Shown here: positions 17,783-24,957 of the stretch, piece after piece
Layout of the letters: each line of letters starts with the position of its first letter
Position numbering within the stretch: the stretch's first letter is position 1
Assembly (NCBI RefSeq): GCF_003201975.1
Contig: NZ_QJJQ01000009.1
Coordinates: 62,001 to 126,000, forward strand
From: Pseudogracilibacillus auburnensis
GTDB lineage: Bacteria; Bacillota; Bacilli; Bacillales; Amphibacillaceae
Reading direction: 5' to 3'
Length of the DNA: 64,000 nucleotides
Position numbers and translations under genes: made by a program
The notes under the pieces: generated by a model
What the model was told of the DNA's origin: nothing
What the model saw: only the letters and a program-made list of their open reading frames with translations
Database searches by the model: none

Positions 17783-18389
17783 GAAAATCCTCCTTTTTGA
17801 ACGAATGGCTCCGAAATTGGGTATTGATTTACTACGAATTTCGCGAGTGGTCGAATGTTTTTCTATCATCACGAGCAAGTTTCGTCAATAAATATAGAAC
17901 AGATCCTTGCACAATCGCTAAAATGCCAATCTACTAAAATACGGATTAAAGTTGCTGTTTTTTCATATGAATGAATCTCTCAATTCATATAGTTGCATGT
18001 AAATCCGAACAATCTACAGATTTGCAGAAATACGTCGTTCTTCACTTCAGGTGGTCTGCTTTCACCACAGGGCATAAGAGCGACATCTGTTCAACCTGCG
18101 CTATCGCTTGTTTTCACAGTGTCTCCTTTACCGTGGGCGGCTGATGATCTCCTCGTAATTTTAGGATGGCCAGATAAAACCGGCCTTTACGCCCAACGTC
18201 GTGCCGGGGCAGGGTCTCATCGATGCCTTTTATCCCACAGGAGTCGCCACCATACGTTCCAATCTTGTAATAAGTATTTTATATAGACATATTTTGGTTA
18301 ATTGTTCGGGTTTATCATTAAAATTAGCATTTGTGAAATGGACTCAAATAGTAATTGTATTGAAATTTAATAAGATATAGTGTATTATG
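17783..18389. repeat. Spacer with a diverged family A-like element
   Basis: At about 18010-18270 the plus strand shows the landmarks of family A in the same order (CACTTCAGGTGGTC, GGGCGGCTGATGA, CCGGGGCAGG, AGGAGTCGCCACC) but with many changes and no recognisable terminal repeats. The rest is AT-rich and shows no gene. Confidence 0.5.
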
Positions 18390-18390
18390 T

Positions 18391-18404
18391 TGATAACGAT
18401 TTCA
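18391..18404 (+). promoter_or_regulatory. cre site upstream of the ALDH-ADH-ThDP operon
   Basis: TGATAACGATTTCA fits the CcpA consensus TGWNANCGNTNWCA at every defined base. It ends three bases before the palindrome at 18407. Confidence 0.65.
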
Positions 18405-18406
18405 AA

Positions 18407-18420
18407 TTAGATCGATCTAA
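18407..18420. promoter_or_regulatory. Operator candidate O1: TTAGATCGATCTAA
   Basis: A perfect 14-bp palindrome 90 bp before the aldehyde dehydrogenase start. Its 12-bp core recurs inside that gene, and half-degenerate copies lie at 18476 and 21249. Confidence 0.7.
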
Positions 18421-18475
18421 ATAAGATGCACATATATACAATATTACTGTATTCTCAGAGAAAATCAACAAAAAA

Positions 18476-18489
18476 TTAGATCGATACAA
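18476..18489. promoter_or_regulatory. Operator candidate O2: TTAGATCGATACAA
   Basis: It matches O1 at 12 of 14 positions and lies 20 bp before the aldehyde dehydrogenase ATG, 69 bp downstream of O1. It is identical over 14 bp to the site at 21249. Confidence 0.65.
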
Positions 18490-18509
18490 TTATTATAGAG
18501 GGTGATTAA

Positions 18510-19940
18510 ATGGAGTTGAAAATTGCAAATTCTTTTATAGAAGGCGAGTGGCTTTCGACTGATCGTGAGCAGCAAGATATTATTAATCCATTTTCTAATG
18601 AAAAAATAGGTGTACAATATGTCGCAACGAAAGATGATGTGGATCGTGCGCTTGAAGCTTCCTATAAAAGTAAAACAGAAATTAAGCGAATCCCATCTAG
18701 TACACGGGCAAAAATTTTAAAAAATGCAGCAGCACTTTTACAAGAAAGAAAAGAAACTTTTGCTAAAATTCTTTCAAGTGAATTGGGGAAGCCGCTAAAA
18801 AACACATTGGATGAGGTAGATCGATCTATCGAAACATTGGAACTTTCGGGAGAAGAGGCGAAACGGCTTCATGGTGAAACATTGCCTGGAGATGTTTCTG
18901 AACGTGGTGTCAATACGATAGCGTCTACGTACCGTGTTCCGGTAGGTGTCGTTGCAGCAGTTACACCATTCAACGCGCCACTGAATCTTGTTTGTCATAA
19001 AGTTGGTCCAGCCTTTGCTGGGGGGAATGTAACGATTTTAAAACCTGCTCCTCAAACAACATTAATTGCAACAGCATTGCTTGAACTTCTTTTTGAAGCC
19101 GGATTTCCGAAAAGTGCGATCAATATGGTGTTAGGTGGAGTAGAAGTTGGTCAGCAAATTGTAAGTGATGATCGCGTCAATATCATTTCTTTCACTGGAG
19201 GAATTATCGCAAGTAAAAATATTTCTGAAATTGCGGGCATTAAAAAACAATTATTCGAACTCGGTGGAAATGCGGCAACAATCGTTCATGAAGATGCAAA
19301 TCTTAACCGGGCAGCAACACAATGTGCGCGCACTGGATATAGTAATTCAGGGCAAAGTTGTATATCAGTTCAACGCATTTACGTGCACGAAAAAATAGTC
19401 GATGAGTTTACAGAACGTTTAGTAGAAGAAGTGGCAAAACTAAAAGTGGGTGACCCACTTGATCCGACAACAGATGTGGGAACGTTAGTAGATGAAAATG
19501 CAGCAAACCGAATTATGAGCTGGATTGATGAGGCAGTGAAAGCTGGTGCGGAAATTTTGCATGGGGGACAGAAAAACGGTGCATCCGTTGTGCCGACTGT
19601 ACTTAAGAACCCTCCAAAGCAAGCAAAAGTTGTTTGTGAAGAAGTTTTCGGTCCAATCGTTAGTGTTATTCCGTTTACCAATCTGGATGATGCGATTGCG
19701 GAAGCAGACAATTCTCCATTTGGGTTACAAGTAGGAATTTTTACGAATCAAATCGACTTAGCTTATAAAGTTGCGGACGAAATGGAAGTTGGCGGTGTCG
19801 TCATTAATGGAACATCAAACTTCCGACTAGATCACTGGCCATATGGCGGTGTGAAAAATAGTGGGATCGGTAGAGAGGGCCCACGTTATGCAGTACAAGA
19901 AATGACCGAATCGAAAATGATCGTCCTTCGCATGGATTAA
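18510..19940 (+). CDS. Aldehyde dehydrogenase of the LacI-linked catabolic operon
   Basis: A 476-residue aldehyde dehydrogenase with catalytic Glu250 (FELGGN) and Cys284 (NSGQSCIS). The sequence around VAAVTPFNAPLNLVCHKVGP resembles lactaldehyde, glycolaldehyde and sulfoacetaldehyde-type enzymes more than betaine-aldehyde types. GAGGGTGA precedes the ATG. It heads an apparent operon with a zinc alcohol dehydrogenase and a ThDP enzyme, suggesting oxidation of an aldehyde released by the ThDP enzyme or made by the alcohol dehydrogenase. The substrate is unknown. Confidence 0.88.
   Translation: MELKIANSFIEGEWLSTDREQQDIINPFSNEKIGVQYVATKDDVDRALEASYKSKTEIKRIPSSTRAKILKNAAALLQERKETFAKILSSELGKPLKNTLDEVDRSIETLELSGEEAKRLHGETLPGDVSERGVNTIASTYRVPVGVVAAVTPFNAPLNLVCHKVGPAFAGGNVTILKPAPQTTLIATALLELLFEAGFPKSAINMVLGGVEVGQQIVSDDRVNIISFTGGIIASKNISEIAGIKKQLFELGGNAATIVHEDANLNRAATQCARTGYSNSGQSCISVQRIYVHEKIVDEFTERLVEEVAKLKVGDPLDPTTDVGTLVDENAANRIMSWIDEAVKAGAEILHGGQKNGASVVPTVLKNPPKQAKVVCEEVFGPIVSVIPFTNLDDAIAEADNSPFGLQVGIFTNQIDLAYKVADEMEVGGVVINGTSNFRLDHWPYGGVKNSGIGREGPRYAVQEMTESKMIVLRMD
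18817..18828. promoter_or_regulatory. Intragenic operator candidate: TAGATCGATCTA
   Basis: The exact 12-bp core of O1 lies at codons 103-106 of the aldehyde dehydrogenase gene, about 410 bp downstream of O1. Upstream plus intragenic sites are the arrangement used for DNA looping by tetrameric LacI proteins. Confidence 0.5.
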
Positions 19941-19993
19941 ATGTATCCGTGATATGATATGGATAGAAAATGTTGATCCAAGGAGGTGGGACG

Positions 19994-20980
19994 ATGGTGA
20001 ACGGACTATATATGGAAAAGCCAGGGCGAGTGACCTGGTGTGAAGTACCAATGACGCAAAAACTTCAAGCGGATGAAGTGAAAATCAACGTTATTTATGG
20101 TGGAATTTGTGGATCTGATATCGGCGTATATAAAGGGAAACTTCCACATGCGAATTATCCCGTCGTTCCAGGCCATGAGATTTTAGGGGAAGTAGTCGAG
20201 GCTGGTCAAGATGCAAAAGTGGAAATCGGCGATCGTGTTGTCGTCCAACCGAATTCTTACTGTGGAAAATGTGAATTTTGTCGTGCGGGCAAAACAAATA
20301 TTTGTCCCGAAAAAAAATCATTAGGTATCAATAAACACGGTGGGTTTGCCGAGTATTTCGTCGTTTCGTCAAACTATATTGTGAAAGTACCAGAAAAACT
20401 TTCGAATGAACGAGCGATTTTGATTGAACCGCTAGCGGTCATCGTGCATGCATTGAAAAAAGTGACCATAGCGAAAGGTAGTTCCATGGCCATTATCGGC
20501 TGTGGGACGGAGGGGATGTTAGCAGTTGCACTGGCCAGTTATTTCGGGGCAAAAATTACGGCAATCGATATAAATCCGGAAAAACTTGCAAAAGTACAAG
20601 ATCATTATCCGGCCATTGAAATTTGTCATCCGGAAAATGTGCACGAGAATCAATTCGATATTGTCCTTGAAGTTGCAGGTGTGAAGGAGTCATTTGAACA
20701 ATGTATTGAGATCGTAAAACCTGGTGGAGCAGTTGTCGCAATCGGTTTTCCAGCAGTTGCTGAAATCCCAGTTGTAAAAATGGTGCGTAAAGAATTATCG
20801 ATTTTTGGATCGATCATTTACAATGTGCCAGATGACTTTTTATCAAGTATCGATTATTTGTTGGACGAAAATTTTTATGTAGAGCCGATTATTTCCGATA
20901 TTATGGTGGTTGAAGATTTTGAAAAAGCATACGAAAAAGCTGCGTCGGGAAAATATCGCAAAATAGTTTTAGCATTTTAG
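19994..20980 (+). CDS. Zinc-dependent medium-chain alcohol dehydrogenase
   Basis: This 328-residue dehydrogenase resembles threonine/sorbitol dehydrogenases. The catalytic zinc site shows Cys in GGICGSD and His-Glu in GHEILGE; the structural zinc cysteines are in YCGKCEFCRAGKTNIC. The nucleotide-binding region has IIGCGTEGMLA. AAGGAGGTGG 4 bases before ATG 19994 fixes the start. It probably oxidises a secondary alcohol or polyol of the same pathway. Substrate unassigned. Confidence 0.88.
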   Translation: MVNGLYMEKPGRVTWCEVPMTQKLQADEVKINVIYGGICGSDIGVYKGKLPHANYPVVPGHEILGEVVEAGQDAKVEIGDRVVVQPNSYCGKCEFCRAGKTNICPEKKSLGINKHGGFAEYFVVSSNYIVKVPEKLSNERAILIEPLAVIVHALKKVTIAKGSSMAIIGCGTEGMLAVALASYFGAKITAIDINPEKLAKVQDHYPAIEICHPENVHENQFDIVLEVAGVKESFEQCIEIVKPGGAVVAIGFPAVAEIPVVKMVRKELSIFGSIIYNVPDDFLSSIDYLLDENFYVEPIISDIMVVEDFEKAYEKAASGKYRKIVLAF

Positions 20981-21013
20981 CATATTACGCTTACTAGTCA
21001 CTTCTACAGAAGG

Positions 21014-21225
21014 GCTGGAAATTCCGCACTATCGCGAAAATTTCCGCACTGACGTATGAGAATTTCGCACTATCTCAGAATTTTGCGCACTGGTGTTTAG
21101 GAATTCCGCACTATCGCGAGAATTTGCGCACTGGTGTTTGAGAATTCCGCACTATCGCGGAATTTTGCGCACTGGCGATTGAGAATTCCGCACTATCGCG
21201 AGAATTTTGCGCACTGACGTTTGAG
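21014..21225. repeat. Intergenic phased array 3
   Basis: About ten GCACT words alternate 20 and 21 bases apart (GCACTATCGCG units alternating with GCACTGGTGTTTG units), giving a 41-bp super-repeat. It lies between the alcohol dehydrogenase and ThDP genes. Confidence 0.9.
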
Positions 21226-21248
21226 AATAATGAAGTATTAAGTAATTT

Positions 21249-21262
21249 TTAGATCGATACAA
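21249..21262. promoter_or_regulatory. Operator candidate O3 before the ThDP gene: TTAGATCGATACAA
   Basis: Identical over 14 bases to O2 and 70 bp upstream of the ThDP enzyme start. It implies separate regulated expression of the third gene beyond array 3. Confidence 0.65.
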
Positions 21263-21331
21263 TCTGGAGAATTGCAGCACGAACAAATAGTACCCAACCT
21301 TAAATCAAATGAATTTTTAGGAGGCAATTAT

Positions 21332-23080
21332 ATGTCAAAAAAATTAGTGTCAAATTTATTAATTGATTATTTAGAAGATCGTGGCGTAGAACACATTTTT
21401 GGACTTTGTGGTCATACGAATATTGCATTTCTTTCTCAGCTTGAGAAAAGCTCCATCAAGTTTGTCAATGTAAGACATGAGCAAATTTCTGCTCATATGG
21501 CAGATGGATATGCACGTGTAAAAAAAGAAACGTCAGTAGTTTTAAGCCACTTAGGACCTGGACTTACGAATGCGGCAACAGGTGTGGCGAATGCTGCACT
21601 TGATTCCATTCCGATGGTCGTTATTGCTGGCGATATTCCGAGCCATTTTTACGGAAAACATCCACACCAAGAAGTAAATTTACATGCAGATGCATCACAG
21701 TATGAAATTTATCGGCCATTTGTCAAACGTGCATGGCGTGTGGATCGTCCAGATTTAATGCCGGAAATTATCGAAAAAGCATTCCAACTTGCAGAAACAG
21801 GCCGTCCTGGCCCGGTATTAGTTTCGGTGCCGATGGATATGTTTTCAAAAGAGATTGACTCAGCATTATTTGAGCGTGTAAAACATCATACTCGTTCTAT
21901 CACAAAGCCTTCTATCGATGATGAAAAAGCGAAAGAAATTATTGAAAAACTAGTGAACGCTGAAAACCCTGTCATTTATGCGGGTGGTGGGGTTATTTTA
22001 GCTGATGCTGCCGAAGAATTACGTGAATTCAATGAGCATTTTGATATTCCTGTCGCTCATTCACTGATGGGGAAAGGTGTCGTATCAGATGATAGCGACT
22101 TAACGCTCGGTATGACTGGGTTCTGGGGAACGAAATTTATTAACGAAAAAACTCGTACTGCAGATACGATTCTAGCTTTAGGAACTCAATTTGCTGAAGC
22201 AGATAGTAGCTCATGGGAATCTGAGTATACGTTTGACATTCCGAACACAAAATTAATTCAAATTGATATCGATGCAAACGAAATTGGGCGCAATTATCCA
22301 GTTGAAATCGGCGTTGTTGCTGATTTAAAACAGGCACTTACTGTACTAAATCGTGTAGCGAAAGAGCTTTATCCAGAAGGAAAAACGAATGAAAAAGTGA
22401 AACAGGAAATAGCTGAAAATAGAAAAGCATTCAAAGCAAGTAATGAGGAAGTCCGTAATGATAATAGCTTCCCATTAATGCCACAACGAATTTTGGCGGA
22501 TGTCGAAGCAGTCATTCCAAAAGATGCATACATTACAACGGATGTAGGTTGGAACAAAAACGGAGTCGGACAGCAGTTCCCGATTTATAAAGCAGGAAGT
22601 ATCCTCACTCCAGGTGGATTTGCAACGATGGGATTCGGCGCACCTGCTGCAATGGGAGCAAAAATAGCAGCACCGGACAATGTCGTTATTTCATTAGTTG
22701 GAGATGGCGGTTTCGGCCAAAATCCAGCCATTTTAGCAACAGCGGCAGAAGAAAATATTCCAGTCATTTGGATTATCATGAATAACTCATCATTTGGAAC
22801 AATTGCTGGACTCCAAAAAGCGCATTATGACACAACTTTCGGAACTGTCTTTGACAAATCACCTGACTACGCGGCAATTGCAAAAGCATATGGTGTCGAA
22901 GGAATTAAAATTAATGCAGCAGACGAATTTAAACCAGCACTTGAAAAAGCGATTCAAATGAATAAACCTGTTGTAATCGATGTGCCAATGATTAACAATC
23001 CAGTTCCTACAGATGGCCACTGGAATATTATGGACATCTACTCTCCAGGGAAAAAAGTGCACCACGCAAGCGTGAAATAA
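21332..23080 (+). CDS. Thiamine-diphosphate-dependent enzyme, acetolactate-synthase-like
   Basis: A 582-residue ThDP enzyme with three domains. Cofactor-activating Glu50 is in RHEQISAHMADGYAR, and the ThDP/Mg site begins GDGGFGQNP and ends MNNSS. AGGAGG seven bases before ATG 21332 fixes the start. It does not match my memory of Xsc, IolD, oxalyl-CoA decarboxylase or glyoxylate carboligase closely. With an alcohol and an aldehyde dehydrogenase it may cleave or decarboxylate a 2-keto acid or ketol. True acetolactate synthase is unlikely because no small subunit or ilv gene is adjacent. Confidence 0.85.
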   Translation: MSKKLVSNLLIDYLEDRGVEHIFGLCGHTNIAFLSQLEKSSIKFVNVRHEQISAHMADGYARVKKETSVVLSHLGPGLTNAATGVANAALDSIPMVVIAGDIPSHFYGKHPHQEVNLHADASQYEIYRPFVKRAWRVDRPDLMPEIIEKAFQLAETGRPGPVLVSVPMDMFSKEIDSALFERVKHHTRSITKPSIDDEKAKEIIEKLVNAENPVIYAGGGVILADAAEELREFNEHFDIPVAHSLMGKGVVSDDSDLTLGMTGFWGTKFINEKTRTADTILALGTQFAEADSSSWESEYTFDIPNTKLIQIDIDANEIGRNYPVEIGVVADLKQALTVLNRVAKELYPEGKTNEKVKQEIAENRKAFKASNEEVRNDNSFPLMPQRILADVEAVIPKDAYITTDVGWNKNGVGQQFPIYKAGSILTPGGFATMGFGAPAAMGAKIAAPDNVVISLVGDGGFGQNPAILATAAEENIPVIWIIMNNSSFGTIAGLQKAHYDTTFGTVFDKSPDYAAIAKAYGVEGIKINAADEFKPALEKAIQMNKPVVIDVPMINNPVPTDGHWNIMDIYSPGKKVHHASVK

Positions 23081-23097
23081 TATATTGTCATCTGGAA

Positions 23098-23127
23098 ACA
23101 CCTAAGGGAAAAAATCCTTTAGGTGTT
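23098..23127 (+). terminator. Hairpin after the ThDP gene
   Basis: ACACCTAAGG pairs with CCTTTAGGTGT 18 bases after the stop codon; TTCTTAT follows. A weak but plausible terminator. Confidence 0.6.
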
Positions 23128-23155
23128 CTTATCTGTTGAATTTGGATTTAATACT

Positions 23156-23482
23156 TGAATCAATTTCATCATTCAATATAGCGATTCAAAAACCGAACTA
23201 TATTGCTTGAGCAAAAGGCTTTCACTCCAGGTGGTCGCTTTCCGCGGGCGGCTGATAAGCCTCCTGCCCCGGCAAGGGGTATGCAGACGTTGCCCGCAAA
23301 GGGTGGTTTTAGTCTGTAATCTTTCGATATTGCGGGGTCTTATCTAGGCCTCTTCTCCCTCAGGAGTCGACCACCTGCCGTTCCAGCCAAAATTTTATAG
23401 GATGTAAAAACGAACGATAACATTATACTTTTGTTTGTTATTCGGTTTTATTCTAGAAGTAGTCTATTATGAAATTGACTCA
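23156..23482. mobile_element. Family A element, copy 2 (327 bp)
   Basis: Runs from TGAATCAATTTCATCATT to TATGAAATTGACTCA, in the opposite orientation to copy 1 and of the same length. The interior is nearly identical to copy 1. Confidence 0.78.
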
Positions 23483-23588
23483 CTTTACAATCTTAACTCG
23501 GGTAATCGAGTGAAAAATTACCTCTTTTTCGGTAAAAAATTATGTGTACGGTCATTTTTATGTGCAAGCATCTGTAACTTGGTCTGTC

Positions 23589-24170
23589 TTACGTCTGCTT
23601 TTCATTCATGTACGTTTTTATGGCTGGCGGTTCATACACATTAAATTTTTCAAGTAACCGATTTGGTTCAGTATCTACAAGTGCCATAGAACGGTACTTT
23701 TCCTGTAAAAATTGTTCCTTTGTCATATGATTAAACAGTTCCACAAGAGGATCAAAGTAATGATTGATATTTAGAAGGCCACAAGGTTTTTGGTGAAGTC
23801 CTAATTGAGCCCATGTAAAAATTTCAAAAAACTCCTCCAATGTTCCTGGTCCCCCCGGCAAAGCGACAAACCCGTCTGCAAGCTCTGCCATTTTAGCCTT
23901 TCTTTCATGCATAGAATCGACAACGATCAGTTCTGATAATCTTTGGTGGGAAATTTCTCTCTGTTCTAAAAAACTAGGCATAATTCCAATGACTTGCCCA
24001 CCTTCTTTTAGAACAGCATCCGCAACTGCTCCCATCACGCCAACACTTGCTCCTCCATAAACAAGAGTAATATTACGTTTAGCTAGTTCTTTGCCAAGTT
24101 TTTTGGCACTGTCTATATAAACATTAGATGCTCCATTACTTGAACCACAAAATACAGCTACATTTTTCAT
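23589..24170 (-). CDS. LOG-family nucleotide phosphoribohydrolase
   Basis: A 193-residue Rossmann-like protein with the LOG signature PGGPGTLEE at 105-113 and the upstream Arg90 (MHERKAKM). LOG proteins hydrolyse nucleoside monophosphates such as cytokinin riboside phosphates or AMP. GGGGGAAGG precedes the ATG. It is divergent from the MazG-like gene and convergent with the ThDP operon. Confidence 0.9.
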   Translation of the reverse strand: MKNVAVFCGSSNGASNVYIDSAKKLGKELAKRNITLVYGGASVGVMGAVADAVLKEGGQVIGIMPSFLEQREISHQRLSELIVVDSMHERKAKMAELADGFVALPGGPGTLEEFFEIFTWAQLGLHQKPCGLLNINHYFDPLVELFNHMTKEQFLQEKYRSMALVDTEPNRLLEKFNVYEPPAIKTYMNEKQT

Positions 24171-24267
24171 TCTGACCTTCCCCCTAACGAATTCGCGTTT
24201 ATATTATACAAAAGTCACAATGATTTGTTAAACTTTACGATAATGGAATGTAAGGAGTGAGAAAAAA

Positions 24268-24588
24268 ATGGATGTAACTGAATTTCAACAGTGGGTAAAT
24301 GATTATTATGAAAATAGAGGCTGGTCAGAGCTAGACATTTTTATTCGGATTGGCTTTTTAGCGGAGGAAACTGGAGAAGTAGCACGAGCCATAAGAGCCC
24401 TTGAAATTGGGAGGGATAGACCGGACGAAGTAACGGAATCATATCGGAATAATCGAGAGGCTTTAGTAGAAGAGTTAGGAGATGTATTAGGTAACGTAAT
24501 GGTGATCGCCAATAAATATAACATCTCTTTAGAAGAAATATTTCATTCTCATAAGGAGAAGCTCTCAAAGCGTTACACGGATGAATAA
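24268..24588 (+). CDS. MazG-like nucleotide pyrophosphohydrolase
   Basis: This 106-residue all-alpha NTP pyrophosphohydrolase has the metal motifs EETGE (33-37) and EELGD (68-72). A single MazG-like domain of this length is typical of house-cleaning dNTPases. AAGGAGTGAG precedes the ATG by six bases. Confidence 0.88.
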   Translation: MDVTEFQQWVNDYYENRGWSELDIFIRIGFLAEETGEVARAIRALEIGRDRPDEVTESYRNNREALVEELGDVLGNVMVIANKYNISLEEIFHSHKEKLSKRYTDE

Positions 24589-24642
24589 ATTAGTGTGAAC
24601 CTTTTTAACTATTACCGCGAAAAAAATCGGCTTATAAAATTA

Positions 24643-24651
24643 TGGTATAAT
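24643..24651 (+). promoter_or_regulatory. Extended -10 promoter candidate for the sigma-54 activator
   Basis: TGGTATAAT is an extended -10 sequence 307 bp before the regulator start; no good -35 is visible. If used, array 4 would be transcribed as the leader. Confidence 0.35.
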
Positions 24652-24707
24652 CAATAAAATAGTTGAAGAATTTAAAATAATTATCTCATAAGATTGCAAT
24701 AACTCTC

Positions 24708-24910
24708 GAAAGTGCGGCTAATCTCATGGTGAGTGCGGAAAAAATTAGGAAAGTGCGTAAATTCCCGTTCCGATTGCGGAAAAAATTCTGAAAGTGCGGA
24801 AGATCTAATTTCAAGTGCGGAATTTTTTTAGTAACTGCGCAAATTTTTATCGTGATTGCGAAAAGTGCGTAAATTCTCATCGAAAGTGCGGAAAATTTTT
24901 GAACTGCGTA
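24708..24910. repeat. Intergenic phased array 4
   Basis: About ten GCG(G/T/C)(A) words alternate 20 and 21 bases apart, each preceded mostly by AGT or ATT. The array ends about 50 bp before the sigma-54 activator start and keeps one reading frame open, which makes the frame look falsely longer. Confidence 0.88.
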
Positions 24911-24957
24911 CGATATTAGTTACTGCTTTGCAAATAGTCAATGAAGGAGATGCTGTT

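Noticed and set aside
17993-18286. 97-codon ORF upstream of the ALDH operon
   Set aside because: It lies inside the diverged family A-like repeat and has no ribosome site.
21332-23080. Assignment as ilvB (acetolactate synthase) or xsc
   Set aside because: No ilv neighbours or small subunit, and the N-terminal sequence does not match my recollection of Xsc, so only the ThDP superfamily is claimed.
24856-24957. N-terminal extension MRKVRKFSSKVRKIFE of the sigma-54 activator
   Set aside because: Encoded by array 4; the ribosome site and normal domain start support ATG 24958.
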